From assembly GCF_010726955.1 (NCBI RefSeq), contig NZ_AP022603.1:1116001-1180000 (forward strand): a DNA stretch of 64,000 nucleotides, written 5' to 3'. Origin of the DNA: Mycolicibacterium fallax (GTDB lineage: Bacteria > Actinomycetota > Actinomycetes > Mycobacteriales > Mycobacteriaceae). Each line of letters begins with the position of its first letter. Position 1 is the first letter of the stretch. The notes beneath the pieces were generated by a model. The model was not told the DNA's origin. It saw nothing but the letters and a program-made list of their open reading frames with translations, and made no database searches. Of the stretch, positions 1 to 9,752 are shown in pieces. Both the position numbers and the translations under genes were made by a program.

Positions 1-2245
1 TGACGTTGAAGGAGAACCGGCCCGGCTGATAGCCGCGGACCTTGGCCTCCGTCGTCGCCGCGAACAGGGTGCGGATCTTGTCGAACACCCCGGTGTAGGT
101 GGCCGGGTTCGACCGCGGGGTCCGCCCGATCGGCGACTGGTCGACCCGCACCAGCTTGTCCACCCGGTCCAGCCCGTTGATCCGGGTGTGCCGGCCCGGC
201 ACCATCCGCGCGCCGTTGAGCTTGTTGGCCAGCACCGTCGCCAGGATGTCATTGACCAGCGTCGACTTGCCCGACCCGGACACCCCGGTGACCGCGGTCA
301 GCACCCCGAGCGGGAACGCCACGTCGATGTCGCGCAGGTTGTGCTCACGCGCCCCGACCACCGTCAGCGCCCGGGAGTGGTCGACGGGCCGGCGGATCTG
401 CGGCACGTCGATGCTCTCCCGGCCGGCCAGGTAGGCCCCGGTGATCGAGTTCGGGTTGGCCAGCAGCTCGGCGTACGGCCCGCTGTGCACGACGGTGCCG
501 CCGTGCTCGCCCGCGGCGGGGCCGATGTCGACCACCCAGTCCGAGGAGGCGATGGTGTCCTCGTCGTGCTCGACGACGATCAGCGTGTTGCCCAGGTCGC
601 GCAGCCGGGTCAGCGTCTCGATCAGCCGCCGATTGTCGCGCTGGTGCAGTCCGATCGACGGCTCGTCGAGCACGTAGAGCACCCCGACCAGGCCGGAGCC
701 GATCTGGGTGGCCAGCCGGATGCGCTGCGCCTCGCCGCCGGACAGGGTGCCGGCTGCGCGTTCCAGCGACAGGTATTCCAGCCCGACGTCGAGCAGGAAC
801 CCCAGCCGGGACTGCACCTCCTTGAGCACCTGCCCGGCGATCGCGGCCTCGCGCGCGCCCAGGGTCAGGGTGTTGAGGAACTCCGCGCAGTCCGAGATGG
901 ACAGCGCGCAGACCTCGGCGATCGACTTGGCGCCCAGCTCCCCGGCGGTCAGCGTCACCGCGAGGATCTCCGGCTTGAGCCGGGTGCCCTGGCACTGCGG
1001 GCACGGCACGTCCCGCATGAAGCCCTCGAGCCGCTCCTTCATCTGCTCGGATTCGGTCTGTTCCATCCGGCGCTGCAGGTAGGCCAGCACGCCTTCGAAG
1101 TCGGCGTAGTAGGACCGGGTCCGGCCGTAGCGGTTCTTGTAGCGGACGTGCACCTGCTCGTCGCAGCCGTCGAGGATGGCCTTGCGGGCCTTGGCCGGCA
1201 GCTTGCGCCACGGGGTGTCGACGTCGAAGCCCATCGACTCGCCCAGCCCGGCCATCATCCGGGTGAAGTAGTCGGCGGTGTGGCCCATCGACCACGGGGC
1301 CACCGCGCCCTCGGCCAGGGTGAGGTCCGGGTCGGGCACCACCAGCTCCGGGTCGACCTCCTTGCGGATGCCCAGGCCGACGCACTCCGGGCAGGCGCCG
1401 TAGGGCGAGTTGAACGAGAACGACCGCGGTTCCAGGTCGTCGACGGCCAGCGGGTGCGCGTTGGGGCAGGCCAGCTTCTCGGAGAACCGCTGCTCGCGGT
1501 GCGGGTCGTCGTCGGCGCGGTCGACGAACTCCAGCACGACGATGCCGTCGGCCAGGTTCAGCGCGGTCTCCACCGAATCGGTGAGCCGCTGCTTGGCGGT
1601 CGCCTTGACCGCCAGCCGGTCGACGACGACCTCGATGTCGTGCTTCTCCTGCTTCTTCAGTTTCGGCGGATCGGTCAGCGGGTGCACCACCCCGTCCACC
1701 CGGACCCGGCTGTAGCCCTGGGTGTTGAGCTTGTCGAACAGGTCGACGAACTCGCCCTTGCGGGTGCGGACCACCGGCGCGAGCACCTGGAAGCGCAGCC
1801 CCTCGTCCATCGCCAGCACCTGGTCGACGATCTGCTGCGGGGTCTGCCGGGCGATCCGCTCACCGCAGACCGGGCAGTGCGGGGTCCCGGCGCGGGCGTA
1901 CAGCAGGCGCAGGTAGTCGTAGACCTCGGTGATGGTGCCGACCGTCGAGCGCGGGTTGCGGTTGGTGGACTTCTGGTCGATGGACACCGCCGGGGACAGC
2001 CCCTCGATGAAGTCGACGTCGGGCTTGTCCATCTGGCCGAGGAACTGCCGGGCGTAGGCCGACAGCGATTCGACGTAGCGGCGCTGACCCTCGGCGAAGA
2101 TCGTGTCGAAGGCCAGCGAGGACTTCCCGGAGCCGGACAGCCCGGTGAACACAATGAGGGCGTCGCGGGGCAGATCAAGGTCGACACTGCGCAGGTTGTG
2201 CTCGCGCGCACCCTTGACAATCAGCCGGTCTGCCACCGATTCCAT
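1..2245 (-). CDS. uvrA: UvrABC excinuclease subunit A, 3' end outside window
   Basis: UvrA is the DNA-damage recognition ATPase of nucleotide excision repair; it loads UvrB at lesions. About 748 codons are visible and the C-terminal quarter lies beyond the window edge. The translation shows a first Walker A (GLSGSGKSS, near residue 30), the first ABC signature LSGGEAQRI, a Walker B region [16 protein letters not shown], and a second Walker A (GVSGSGKST). It breaks off at GRFSFNV, just before the C-terminal zinc module. CxxC pairs of the N-terminal half are present. The start is ATG at 2245 ([12 protein letters not shown]); GTG at 2236 would give the usual VADRLIVKG start and is an alternative. 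It is divergent from the next gene, as in the Rv1638/Rv1637c pair of M. tuberculosis. Confidence 0.97.
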   Translation of the reverse strand, partial: MESVADRLIVKGAREHNLRSVDLDLPRDALIVFTGLSGSGKSSLAFDTIFAEGQRRYVESLSAYARQFLGQMDKPDVDFIEGLSPAVSIDQKSTNRNPRSTVGTITEVYDYLRLLYARAGTPHCPVCGERIARQTPQQIVDQVLAMDEGLRFQVLAPVVRTRKGEFVDLFDKLNTQGYSRVRVDGVVHPLTDPPKLKKQEKHDIEVVVDRLAVKATAKQRLTDSVETALNLADGIVVLEFVDRADDDPHREQRFSEKLACPNAHPLAVDDLEPRSFSFNSPYGACPECVGLGIRKEVDPELVVPDPDLTLAEGAVAPWSMGHTADYFTRMMAGLGESMGFDVDTPWRKLPAKARKAILDGCDEQVHVRYKNRYGRTRSYYADFEGVLAYLQRRMEQTESEQMKERLEGFMRDVPCPQCQGTRLKPEILAVTLTAGELGAKSIAEVCALSISDCAEFLNTLTLGAREAAIAGQVLKEVQSRLGFLLDVGLEYLSLERAAGTLSGGEAQRIRLATQIGSGLVGVLYVLDEPSIGLHQRDNRRLIETLTRLRDLGNTLIVVEHDEDTIASSDWVVDIGPAAGEHGGTVVHSGPYAELLANPNSITGAYLAGRESIDVPQIRRPVDHSRALTVVGAREHNLRDIDVAFPLGVLTAVTGVSGSGKSTLVNDILATVLANKLNGARMVPGRHTRINGLDRVDKLVRVDQSPIGRTPRSNPATYTGVFDKIRTLFAATTEAKVRGYQPGRFSFNV

Positions 2246-2328
2246 CTCCGATCTGCCCGGGCTTTTGATCTGCCCGGACGAAAGCCTGCAATAGCCCGCC
2301 GTCCATGCTAGGCGGCGGCCCCGACAAG

Positions 2329-2334
2329 TAATCT
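2329..2334 (+). promoter_or_regulatory. -10 box TAATCT for a leaderless mRNA
   Basis: TAATCT is followed by 8 bases and then the ATG of the metallo-hydrolase gene. There is no Shine-Dalgarno sequence, so transcription probably starts at or next to the start codon. Confidence 0.6.
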
Positions 2335-2342
2335 CTACGCCC

Positions 2343-3020
2343 ATGACCGTCGTCTCGGACAGCTACACCGGCCACGTCGATGCGGGCACCGGCGCACGCC
2401 GCCGACTGCCCGGCGCGACCATCATCAAGCTCTCGGTCGGCCCGATGGACAACAACGCCTACCTGATCAGCTGCGCAAACACCGGCAAGACGCTGCTGAT
2501 CGACGCCGCCAACGACGCCGACACGCTGCGCGCGGTGATCGCCGAGGACGCCCCCGATGTCGCGCTGATCCTGACCAGTCACCAGCACCTGGACCACTGG
2601 CAGGCGCTGGAGGCCGTCGCCGCGGCCACCGGCGCCCCGACCGCCGCGCACGAACTCGACGCCGGCGGGCTGCCGGTGCGGCCCGACCGGCTGGTCGCCG
2701 ACGGCGACACCATCGAGGTCGGCGACCTGCGCTTCACCGCCATCCACCTGCGCGGTCACACCGAGGGTTCGGTGGCGCTGGCGCTCGGCGGCGACGCCAC
2801 CGGCGGGGTCACCCAGATCTTCAGCGGCGACTGCCTGTTCCCCGGCGGCGTCGGCAAGACCTGGGCCGACGGCGACTTCGAGCGACTGCTCGGCGACGTC
2901 AGCACCAAGCTGTTCGACCGCTACGGCGACGACACGGTGATCTACCCGGGCCACGGCGACGACACCACGCTGGGCGCCGAGCGCCCGCACCTGCAGGAAT
3001 GGCGCACCCGCGGCTGGTGA
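2343..3020 (+). CDS. MBL-fold metallo-hydrolase (glyoxalase II-like, Rv1637c type)
   Basis: This 225-residue protein has the metallo-beta-lactamase zinc motif HxHxDH (HQHLDH near residue 81), a downstream metal-binding His in IHLRGHTEG, a GDCLFPGG segment carrying the bridging Asp, and a late YPGHGDDT His. These features fit a hydrolase of the glyoxalase II-like group; the substrate is unknown. It has no signal peptide and is probably cytosolic. Divergent placement next to uvrA matches Rv1637c. The ATG at 2343 follows a TAATCT box by 8 bases, which supports this start on a leaderless mRNA. Its 3' side faces the usp gene across a repeat and hairpin. Confidence 0.9.
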   Translation: MTVVSDSYTGHVDAGTGARRRLPGATIIKLSVGPMDNNAYLISCANTGKTLLIDAANDADTLRAVIAEDAPDVALILTSHQHLDHWQALEAVAAATGAPTAAHELDAGGLPVRPDRLVADGDTIEVGDLRFTAIHLRGHTEGSVALALGGDATGGVTQIFSGDCLFPGGVGKTWADGDFERLLGDVSTKLFDRYGDDTVIYPGHGDDTTLGAERPHLQEWRTRGW

Positions 3021-3025
3021 GCGCC

Positions 3026-3070
3026 GCCGGGTATGACACCGCCGGGTATGACACCGCCGGGTATGACACC
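3026..3070 (+). repeat. Three tandem copies of a 15-bp unit
   Basis: The unit GCCGGGTATGACACC occurs three times without change, directly after the stop of the metallo-hydrolase gene and in front of a hairpin. It lies between two convergent genes, so a promoter role is unlikely. Confidence 0.95.
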
Positions 3071-3101
3071 GCCCCGCCGGATCACCGGGATGCGGCGGGG
3101 C
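3071..3101. terminator. Hairpin between convergent genes
   Basis: GCCCCGCCG (3071-3079) pairs with CGGCGGGGC (3093-3101) around a 13-base loop. It sits between the 3' ends of the metallo-hydrolase and usp genes and could stop transcription from both sides. There is no T-tract, as is common in mycobacterial terminators. Confidence 0.55.
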
Positions 3102-3114
3102 GGGGTACGACGGG

Positions 3115-3558
3115 TCAGCTGGTGTGGACGATCAGCACGTCGCACTTGGCCTTGCGGGCCACGTTCGCCGGAACCGAGCCGAGCAGCCGGCCGGCGATGG
3201 TGCTGAGGCCGACGTTGCCGACGACGAGCAGGTCGGCGTCGATGTCGCCGGACAGCTCGACCAGGGCGTCGACCGGGGCGCCGACGATGGCGCGCTCCTC
3301 GACCGCGAACGCGCCTGCGGCCTTGGCCCGCTCGGTGGCCTCCTGCAGGATGGCGTAGATGGGGGCGTTGCCCGTCATCTTGTAGCCCTCATCCTTGAGG
3401 ATGTCGGCCGCGCGCGAGTCGTCGTGGGTCGGGAAGTAGGCGGTCGCGATGACCACCTTCGAGCCCTCGCCCGAGGCGAGCGCACCGGCCCGCTCCACGG
3501 CAAGCAGCGACGAGTCCGAGCCGTCCGTGCCGACCAACACGGTCTTGTAGCCGCTCAT
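3115..3558 (-). CDS. Universal stress protein, Rv1636/TB15.3 type
   Basis: This is a single-domain UspA-fold protein of 147 residues, matching the usual length. It begins MSGYKTVLVGTDGSDSS and ends with the nucleotide-binding pattern GNVGLSTIAGRLLGSVPANVARKAKCDVLIVHTS, which fits G-2x-G-9x-G(S/T). The M. tuberculosis and M. smegmatis homologues bind cAMP; that is family knowledge and cannot be tested here. The start at 3558 is chosen over one nine codons upstream because GGAGG lies about 8 bases before it and the family starts there. It is convergent with the metallo-hydrolase gene, the same neighbourhood as Rv1636-Rv1637c-uvrA. Confidence 0.93.
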   Translation of the reverse strand: MSGYKTVLVGTDGSDSSLLAVERAGALASGEGSKVVIATAYFPTHDDSRAADILKDEGYKMTGNAPIYAILQEATERAKAAGAFAVEERAIVGAPVDALVELSGDIDADLLVVGNVGLSTIAGRLLGSVPANVARKAKCDVLIVHTS

Positions 3559-3830
3559 CCATAACCTCCATGAATTCTGATGCATAAGTTTGCACAGCCA
3601 ATCCGAAACATTAACCCCTTGGGCGCCGCAAGGCGGTCAATTCCGACACGGCGTACGCCCCCGCCGCCCCGGGATTACCGCATCGAGCAGGGTGTTCGCC
3701 GCCGACGCGGCCCGGACGTGAGCTTGCCGACAGGTGATCGGCGTCGCAGGCTCGCCGGTGACCTGCGATTTCGCCGGCCGGTGTTGTCGCCCCGGCCACA
3801 TCACCGCCGCGGTCGTGCCAAGATCGGGCT

Positions 3831-4211
3831 ATGGGTGATTTTCTGCTCCGCACCGCGCTGGTCGGCGTCGCACTGTGGGTGGTGTCGCTGATCGTGCCGG
3901 GTGTCAGCTTTGTCGGCGGCGACAGCACCGCCGCGCGGGTCGGCATCATCTTCGTGGTGGCGGTGATCTTCGGTCTGGTCAACGCGGTGATCAAACCGAT
4001 CGTGCAGTTGCTGGCGATCCCGCTCTACATCCTGACGCTGGGCCTGATTCACGTGGTGATCAACGCGCTGATGCTGTGGATCACCTCCTGGATCACCGAG
4101 CACACCACGCACTGGGGACTGCAGGTGGACCCGTTCTGGTGGCAGGCGATCTGGGGTGCGATCGTGCTGTCACTGGTCAGCTGGGGGCTGTCCACGCTGG
4201 TCAGGGGGTAG
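3831..4211 (+). CDS. Phage holin family 4-like small membrane protein
   Basis: This 126-residue protein has four hydrophobic stretches (about residues 5-25, 36-55, 62-85 and 103-125). Its sequence, with FVVAVIFGLVNAVIKPIVQLL and LPLYILTLGLIHVVINALMLW-like blocks, matches the widespread YvlD/'phage holin family' (PF04020) of bacterial inner-membrane proteins. No lysis function is implied: the family is mostly chromosomal and of unknown role. There are no phage genes nearby. The next gene, another small membrane protein, follows 49 bases later on the same strand. Confidence 0.8.
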   Translation: MGDFLLRTALVGVALWVVSLIVPGVSFVGGDSTAARVGIIFVVAVIFGLVNAVIKPIVQLLAIPLYILTLGLIHVVINALMLWITSWITEHTTHWGLQVDPFWWQAIWGAIVLSLVSWGLSTLVRG

Positions 4212-4247
4212 TTCGCCAACCGGCGGACGGGGCCCGGGCAACCCGAC

Positions 4248-4253
4248 TACCGT
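4248..4253 (+). promoter_or_regulatory. -10 box TACCGT for a leaderless mRNA
   Basis: TACCGT is followed by 7 bases and then the ATG at 4261. No ribosome binding site is seen. Confidence 0.55.
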
Positions 4254-4260
4254 CAGCCGC

Positions 4261-4728
4261 ATGTCGACGCTCAACGGCCTGCCGGCCCATGTCCTGCTCG
4301 TCCATTTCACCCTCGTCCTGGGGGCCCTGACGGCGATCCTGGCGATTCTGTGCGCGGTGTGGCCGGCCGCTCGGCGCCGCTTCGTGTGGCTCACCCTGAC
4401 CCTGGCGGCGGTCACCGCGGTGCTCACGCCGCTGACCATGGAGGCGGGCGAGTGGCTGGAGGACCGGGTGACCGGCTCGGAGGCGCTGGAGCGGCACGAG
4501 GACCTCGGCAAGACCATGCTGTACGTCGCGATCGCGCTGGTCATCGCCGCGATTCTGGTCGCGGTGCTGCACCGGTGGGCGATGCCGACGGTGCCCGCGG
4601 TCCTGGTGGCCGTCGTCGTCGTCGCGCTGAGCGTCGGGGCGGCCGCGCAGTTGATGCGGATCGGCGAGAGCGGCGCCGAGGCCGCCTGGGGCGAGGTGGT
4701 GTCGGGCAGTTCGGCCGACGGCGACTGA
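4261..4728 (+). CDS. DUF2231-like four-helix membrane protein
   Basis: This 155-residue membrane protein opens with LPAHVLLVHFTLVLGALTAIL, the conserved Pro-His...His start of DUF2231 proteins. It has four predicted transmembrane helices (roughly 10-30, 40-58, 82-102 and 112-132) and an acidic loop (EAGEWLEDR...RHEDLGK) between helices 2 and 3. In other DUF2231 proteins such His residues have been proposed to bind heme or metal; the function here is unknown. The ATG at 4261 was chosen because of the upstream TACCGT box. Confidence 0.75.
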   Translation: MSTLNGLPAHVLLVHFTLVLGALTAILAILCAVWPAARRRFVWLTLTLAAVTAVLTPLTMEAGEWLEDRVTGSEALERHEDLGKTMLYVAIALVIAAILVAVLHRWAMPTVPAVLVAVVVVALSVGAAAQLMRIGESGAEAAWGEVVSGSSADGD

Positions 4729-4772
4729 CCTCCCGATCGCGCCGATCCGCCGAGCCGGACCGGCACAGCGGC

Positions 4773-4778
4773 TACCCT
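4773..4778 (+). promoter_or_regulatory. -10 box TACCCT for a leaderless mRNA
   Basis: TACCCT is followed by 7 bases and then the GTG at 4786. Confidence 0.55.
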
Positions 4779-4785
4779 GGGCCCG

Positions 4786-5055
4786 GTGAGTCCGGCAAGC
4801 ATTCCCGGCGGCGTCGTGCACGACCTGCCCGACGACCTGGCCGCCGCGCTCGGCGCCAACGCGGTCGCCCTGGACGCCTGGCGCGACATCACCCCGCTGG
4901 CCCGCAACGAGTTCATCTGCTGGGTGACCGACGCCAAGCAGGCCGCCACCCGCGCCCGCCGCATCCGCCGCACCCAGGAGGAGCTGGAGGAGGGCAAGCG
5001 CCGGCCGTGCTGCTGGCCGGGCTGCGCGCACCGGGAGCGGACCGGAAAGCCCTAG
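4786..5055 (+). CDS. YdeI/OmdA-family small protein
   Basis: This 89-residue protein carries the OmdA-type pattern LPDDLAAALGANAVALDAWRDITPLARNEFICWVTDAKQAATRARRIRRT, typical of the bacteriocin-protection YdeI/OmpD-associated family (PF13376). Members are short DNA- or envelope-associated proteins of poorly known role. The C-terminus holds a CCWPGCAH segment with three Cys and one His that might bind a metal; this is inference. The GTG start follows TACCCT by 7 bases. It is convergent with gcvP, whose stop is 64 bases away. Confidence 0.75.
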   Translation: MSPASIPGGVVHDLPDDLAAALGANAVALDAWRDITPLARNEFICWVTDAKQAATRARRIRRTQEELEEGKRRPCCWPGCAHRERTGKP

Positions 5056-5118
5056 CCGGCGCCACAGCGGGTACGCGTACTGCTCGAGGTGGCGCGGCGC
5101 ACCGCCCGGCCCGCCGGC

Positions 5119-7980
5119 TCAGCTGTAGCTGGCCACCGGCGGGCAGGCGCAGACCAGGTTGCGGTCCCCGAACGCCCCGTCGATGCGCCGCACCGGCGGC
5201 CACACCTTGGGCCGGTAGCCGGCGCCCAGCGGGTAGGCCGCCTCCTCGCGGGTGTACGGGTGCGCCCAGTCGGCGACCAGCAGCGACTCGGCGGTGTGCG
5301 GGGCGCCGCGCAGCGGATTGTCCTCGACCGGCCAGAGGCCGGCGCCGACCTTGTCGATCTCCCCGCGGATGGCGATCATCGCCTCGCAGAACGCGTCGAT
5401 CTCGGCCCGGCTCTCGCTCTCGGTGGGCTCCACCATCAGGGTGCCGGCCACCGGGAAGCTCATCGTCGGGGCGTGGAAACCGTAGTCGGCCAGCCGCTTG
5501 GCCACGTCGTCGACGGTGACGCCGGTGTCCTTGGTGATGCCGCGCAGATCCAGGATGCACTCGTGGGCGACCATGCCGTTCTCGCCGGTGTAGAGCACCG
5601 GGAAGTATTCGTCGAGCCGCCGGGCGATGTAGTTGGCCGAGGCGATCGCGGTCAGCGTCGCCTCGCGCAGCCCGGCCGCGCCCATCATCCGGATGTAGGC
5701 CCAGGTGATCGGCAGGATCGAGGCCGACCCGTAGGGCGCCGCCGACACCGGCGCGCCGCCGGCCAGCCCGGGAGCCATCGGGTGCCCGGGCAGGTACGGG
5801 GTCAGGTGCGCGCGCACCGCGACCGGGCCGACGCCCGGCCCGCCGCCACCGTGCGGGATGCAGAACGTCTTGTGCAGGTTGAGGTGGCTGACGTCGCCGC
5901 CGAACCGGCCCGGCCGGGCCAGCCCGACCAGCGCGTTCAGGTTCGCCCCGTCGACGTAGACCTGGCCGCCGGCGTCGTGCACGGCGGCGCAGATGTCGGT
6001 GATGTCATGCTCGAACACCCCGTGCGTGGACGGGTAGGTGATCATGATCGCCGACAGGTTCGCGGCGTGCTCGGCGATCTTGGCCCGCAGGTCGTCGAGG
6101 TCGACGTCGCCGTTTTCCCGGCAGCCGACCACCACCACCCGCATCCCGGCCAGCGCCGCCGAGGCCGCGTTGGTGCCGTGCGCGCTGGACGGGATCAGGC
6201 AGATGTCGCGGTGCGATTCGCCGCGCGCGCCGTGGTAGGCGTGGATCGCCAGCAGGCCGGCGTACTCGCCCTGCGAGCCGGCGTTGGGCTGCAGCGACAC
6301 CGCGTCGTAGCCGGTGACCAGGGTCAGCCAGTCGGTGACGTCGGCGATCAGCTTGCGCAGGCCCGGGGTGTCCGAGGCCGGGGCGAACGGGTGCTGGCGG
6401 CTGAACTCGGGCCAGGTGATCGGCTCCATCTCGGCGGCCGCGTTGAGCTTCATGGTGCACGACCCCAGCGGGATCATGGTGCGGTCCAGCGCCAGGTCCT
6501 TGTCCGAGAGCGCCCGCAGGTAGCGCATCATCGAGGTCTCGGTGCGGTAGTCGTGGAACGCCGGGTGGGTCAGGTACGACGAGGTCCGGGCCGGCTCCGG
6601 GCCACCGGCCGGCGCGGCGGCCGCCGGCTCGGCGCCGAACGCCTCCAGCACGGCGGCCACGTGCGCGTCGCTGGTGGCCTCGTCGCAGGACAGCGACACG
6701 TGGTCGGCGTCGGCCCGCCACAGGTTGATGCCGCGGGCCTTGGCCGCGGCGATCACGGCGTCGGCCCGCTCGGGCACCCGGACCAGCACGGTGTCGAAGA
6801 AGTTGTCGTGCACGACGGCCGGCCCGAGCGCCGCGGCGATCCGCGCGGCATGACCGTGCACCCGGGCCGCGATCGCGGCCAGCCCGTCGGGGCCGTGATA
6901 GCTGGCGTACATCGCCGCGACGACGGCCAGCAGCACCTGCGCGGTGCAGATGTTGGACGTCGCCTTGTCCCGGCGGATGTGCTGCTCACGGGTCTGCAGC
7001 GCCAGCCGGTAGGCCGGCGCGCCGTCGGCGTCCACCGACACCCCGACCAGCCGGCCGGGCAGCTGGCGGGCGTGCCGGTCGTGCACGGCCAGGTAGCCGG
7101 CGTGCGGGCCACCGAAGCCCATCGGCACGCCGAACCGCTGCGAGGAGCCGAACGCCACGTCGGCGCCCATCTCGCCGGGCGAGGTGATCAGGGTGGCGGC
7201 CAGCAGGTCGGCCCCGATCGCCAGCAGCGCACCGGCGCGGTGCGCGGCCTCGGCCAGCGCCGACCAGTCGGTGACCCGGCCGCTGGCGCCGGGCAGCTGG
7301 GCGATGACGCCGAAGAACTCGCCGGCGGCCAGCCCGTCGGGCAGCCCGGCGTGCAGGTCGGCGGTGACGATCTCGATGCCGAGCGGCTCGGCCCGGGTGG
7401 CCAGCACCGCGGCGGTCTGGGCGAACACGTCGGTGTCCACCAGCAGTCGCTGCCGCTTGCCCTTGCCGACCCGGTGCATCAGCGTCATCGCCTCGGCGGC
7501 CGCGGTGGCCTCGTCGAGCATCGACGCGTTGGCCAGGTCCAGGCCGGTCAGGTCGGCGATCATGGTCTGGAAGTTCAGCAGCGCCTCCAGTCGGCCCTGG
7601 CTGATCTCCGGCTGGTACGGCGTGTAGGCGGTGTACCAGGCCGGGTTCTCCACGATGTTGCGCAGCAGCACCGGCGGGGTCAGGGTGTCGTAGTAGCCCT
7701 GCCCGATCATCGACACCGCGATGGTGTTGGCCCGGGCCAGCTCGCGCAGCTCGCCGAGCGCCTGATGCTCGGTGGCCGGCGGCGGCAGCTCGGCCAGGCC
7801 GGGGGCCAGGCCCCCGGCACCGAGGGTGTCGAAGATGCCGGCCGGGACGGCCTTGGCGGCCAGCTCGTCGAGCGAGGCGACCCCGATGACGTCGAGCATC
7901 GCGGCCAGGTCGGCGGCGTCGGGACCGATGTGGCGGTCGACGAAGCGGGCGACGGACGCGGTGGCGGGCAGATCGGTCAC
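5119..7980 (-). CDS. gcvP: Glycine dehydrogenase (decarboxylating), P protein
   Basis: The P protein decarboxylates glycine with pyridoxal phosphate and passes the aminomethyl group to the lipoyl arm of GcvH. The product is 953 residues, the usual length for a one-chain P protein. The PLP-lysine segment [18 protein letters not shown] is visible in the C-terminal half, and the N-terminus reads [23 protein letters not shown]. The GTG at 7980 is the first plausible start in frame and lies about 45 bases below the end of a glycine riboswitch, so expression is probably glycine-controlled. gcvH lies about 3 kb upstream in the same orientation. In M. tuberculosis the gene is named gcvB (Rv1832). Confidence 0.97.
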   Translation of the reverse strand: MTDLPATASVARFVDRHIGPDAADLAAMLDVIGVASLDELAAKAVPAGIFDTLGAGGLAPGLAELPPPATEHQALGELRELARANTIAVSMIGQGYYDTLTPPVLLRNIVENPAWYTAYTPYQPEISQGRLEALLNFQTMIADLTGLDLANASMLDEATAAAEAMTLMHRVGKGKRQRLLVDTDVFAQTAAVLATRAEPLGIEIVTADLHAGLPDGLAAGEFFGVIAQLPGASGRVTDWSALAEAAHRAGALLAIGADLLAATLITSPGEMGADVAFGSSQRFGVPMGFGGPHAGYLAVHDRHARQLPGRLVGVSVDADGAPAYRLALQTREQHIRRDKATSNICTAQVLLAVVAAMYASYHGPDGLAAIAARVHGHAARIAAALGPAVVHDNFFDTVLVRVPERADAVIAAAKARGINLWRADADHVSLSCDEATSDAHVAAVLEAFGAEPAAAAPAGGPEPARTSSYLTHPAFHDYRTETSMMRYLRALSDKDLALDRTMIPLGSCTMKLNAAAEMEPITWPEFSRQHPFAPASDTPGLRKLIADVTDWLTLVTGYDAVSLQPNAGSQGEYAGLLAIHAYHGARGESHRDICLIPSSAHGTNAASAALAGMRVVVVGCRENGDVDLDDLRAKIAEHAANLSAIMITYPSTHGVFEHDITDICAAVHDAGGQVYVDGANLNALVGLARPGRFGGDVSHLNLHKTFCIPHGGGGPGVGPVAVRAHLTPYLPGHPMAPGLAGGAPVSAAPYGSASILPITWAYIRMMGAAGLREATLTAIASANYIARRLDEYFPVLYTGENGMVAHECILDLRGITKDTGVTVDDVAKRLADYGFHAPTMSFPVAGTLMVEPTESESRAEIDAFCEAMIAIRGEIDKVGAGLWPVEDNPLRGAPHTAESLLVADWAHPYTREEAAYPLGAGYRPKVWPPVRRIDGAFGDRNLVCACPPVASYS

Positions 7981-8021
7981 GGGCGGCTCCTCGCGGACAA
8001 CGGATACGCCGAAGAACCGGC

Positions 8022-8222
8022 GCTCCTCCCCCTCTGTCGTCCACCCGCAACCGGGCGCCTGAGAGATTCGGCCCGCTGCGGGCGGGCCTTTCCCCATGGG
8101 CGGGCGGGCAGGGCCGCCGCTTTCCAGAGGCATCGTGGTCGGGCGCGGTCCGGGGGCCTGAGAGGTTGACGGAGAGGTGTTGCTCCTTCGGCGTCCGTGA
8201 CTGGCCGTCACGAAACTCTCCC
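8022..8222 (-). promoter_or_regulatory. Tandem glycine riboswitch upstream of gcvP
   Basis: Read on the minus strand, the leader contains the glycine-aptamer core signs twice. The first aptamer opens with GGGAGAG, has CGCCGAAGGAGCAA, a CTCTCAGG element and closes near CTCTGGAAAG. The second has GGGGAAAG, AATCTCTCAGGCG and closes with GACAGAGGGGGAG, close to the gcvP start. Two CTCTCAGG elements support a tandem arrangement. Glycine riboswitches usually turn on gcv genes when glycine is abundant. The direction of control here is inferred from the family. Confidence 0.9.
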
Positions 8223-8305
8223 GCGCACGGGCGATGCCCGGCCAGTTTACCCGGGCTGCGGCGACCACCGCGAATCACCCGAAGCCGGGGCGCCCGGCGC
8301 CGCGG

Positions 8306-8899
8306 TCAGCCGGTCTTGCGGTCCCGGCCGCGCCGGCGCGAGGCCAGCTCGTCCTCCGGGGCGGCGATCGCCTCGCCACCGTCGGCGCGCTCGCCCGGGA
8401 AGTCGGCGATGGTGCCGGTGAGCTCGCGCATCGCCCCGGACACCGCGATGCCGAACACGCCCTGACCGCCCTGCAGCAGGTCCACCACCTCCTCGGCGGA
8501 GGTGCACTCGTAGACGGTGGTGCCGTCGGAGAACAGCGTGATGTTGGCCAGGTCCTGCACCCCGCGCTGGCGCAGGTGGTCGACGGCGACCCGGATGTTG
8601 TGCAGCGAGATGCCGGTGTCCAGCAGCCGCTTGACGATCTTGAGGACCAGGACGTCCTTGAAGGAGTACAGCCGCTGGCTGCCCGAGCCGGCCGCGCCGC
8701 GGATCGAGGGCACCACCAGCGAGGTGCGCGCCCAGTAGTCCAGCTGGCGGTAGGTGATGCCGGCGATCTGGCAGGCGCTGGGCCCACGGTAGCCGATCAG
8801 TTCGTCGGGCACCGAGTCGTCGGGGAACAGGCCGGGTTGTACGGCCGCACCGTGCGAGGTGCCGAGATCCAGCTGCCCCTGACGTGGCTCTTCGCCCAC
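8306..8899 (-). CDS. MerR-family transcriptional regulator, Rv1830 type
   Basis: This 197-residue protein has a MerR-like winged-helix domain (about residues 38-110: YRGPSACQIAGITYRQLDYWARTSLVVPSIR...SQRLYSFKDVLVLKIVKRLLDTGISLHNIRVAVDHLR) and a C-terminal region unlike metal-sensing MerR proteins: there are no cysteine clusters. Gene order (downstream of bfn, upstream of gcvP) matches Rv1830. It is a paralogue of the FtsR gene two genes upstream. Its targets are unknown. The promoter probably lies in the 268-base gap before it, where TATGCT can be read on the minus strand near 8975. Confidence 0.88.
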   Translation of the reverse strand: MGEEPRQGQLDLGTSHGAAVQPGLFPDDSVPDELIGYRGPSACQIAGITYRQLDYWARTSLVVPSIRGAAGSGSQRLYSFKDVLVLKIVKRLLDTGISLHNIRVAVDHLRQRGVQDLANITLFSDGTTVYECTSAEEVVDLLQGGQGVFGIAVSGAMRELTGTIADFPGERADGGEAIAAPEDELASRRRGRDRKTG

Positions 8900-9167
8900 C
8901 GTGGTTCCTCTCGCCGATCGTGCCGGTCCGGTCGCGTCACCCGCGTCCGGGCCAGGCAGCCCGAGTGTTCAAAGCATACGCTTGTCGTCCGACCGAACCG
9001 CCCAATCTCCCGCGGGGATTCGGGGTTCGGCCGACGGTGATCAGTATGGCCGCCGCACCGCATCGCGCCGCCGTCCCGCCGGGCGTGTCGGGCCCGGCGC
9101 GGGAGTTGAGACGGTTCCGTTACGCCCGCGCAACCCGGCGGCCCGGTCGCCCGGCCGGCCGCGTCGC

Positions 9168-9665
9168 TCAGGTGGCCTTGAAGTCGTCCGGGGAGATGCT
9201 GTCGAGGAACTCCTTGAACTTCTCCACCTCGTCCTCGCGCACCGGGCCGGAGTCCTGCTCGTCGGACTCGTCGGGAATGAACAGGCCGGCCTCGGCCAGC
9301 ACCGCCTCCTCGACGTGGATCGGCACCCCGACCCGCAGCGCGATGGCCACCGCGTCCGAGGGCCGCGCCGACACCGTGACCTCGCCGTCGTCGAACACCA
9401 GCTCGGCGAAGAAGGTGCCCTCCTGCAGGTCGACCACCCGGACGCCGCTGAGGGTATGCCCCAGCGCGGTGATCAGATCGCGGATCAGGTCGTGGGTCAG
9501 CGGCCGGGCCGGCTCGACACCCTGCTGCTTCAGCGCGATCGCCGCCGCCTCGGACTGGCCGATCCAGATCGGCAGATACCGGTCCCCGTTGGCCTCGCGC
9601 AGCAGCAGCACGGGCTGATTCTGCGGCTGCTCGACGCGGATGCCGACCACCAAAACTTCACCCAT
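9168..9665 (-). CDS. Bifunctional nuclease (DUF151/BFN) family protein, Rv1829 type
   Basis: This 165-residue protein has the BFN-domain core: an N-terminal LLLREANGDRYLPIWIGQSEAAAIALKQQG, then SARPSDAVAIALRVGVPIHVEEAVL. Some members have DNase/RNase activity in plants and Thermotoga. Whether the mycobacterial protein does is not shown here. The C-terminal 30 residues are acidic (PDESDEQDSGPVREDEVEKFKEFLD). Position between ftsR and the second MerR gene matches Rv1829. The ATG start has GAGGGCGG a few bases upstream. Confidence 0.9.
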   Translation of the reverse strand: MGEVLVVGIRVEQPQNQPVLLLREANGDRYLPIWIGQSEAAAIALKQQGVEPARPLTHDLIRDLITALGHTLSGVRVVDLQEGTFFAELVFDDGEVTVSARPSDAVAIALRVGVPIHVEEAVLAEAGLFIPDESDEQDSGPVREDEVEKFKEFLDSISPDDFKAT

Positions 9666-9752
9666 CAGTGTCCGCCCTCCGGATGCTTGCAGCGACGTCG
9701 CGACCGTGCCAGGAACAGCACCGCCGAGTCTAGCGGTCAGCGCGGCAACACG

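Noticed and set aside
188..2311. 707-codon open frame opposite uvrA
   Set aside because: Same shadow effect; the uvrA frame carries all motifs.
3831..4211. Prophage remnant suggested by the holin-family protein
   Set aside because: This family is mostly chromosomal and no other phage gene, integrase or attachment site is present.
5089..8169. Long open reading frame (1026 codons) opposite gcvP on the plus strand
   Set aside because: In very GC-rich DNA the strand opposite a real gene often lacks stops. The translation is Gly/Arg/Val/Gln-rich with no domain, while gcvP on the minus strand matches its family along its whole length.
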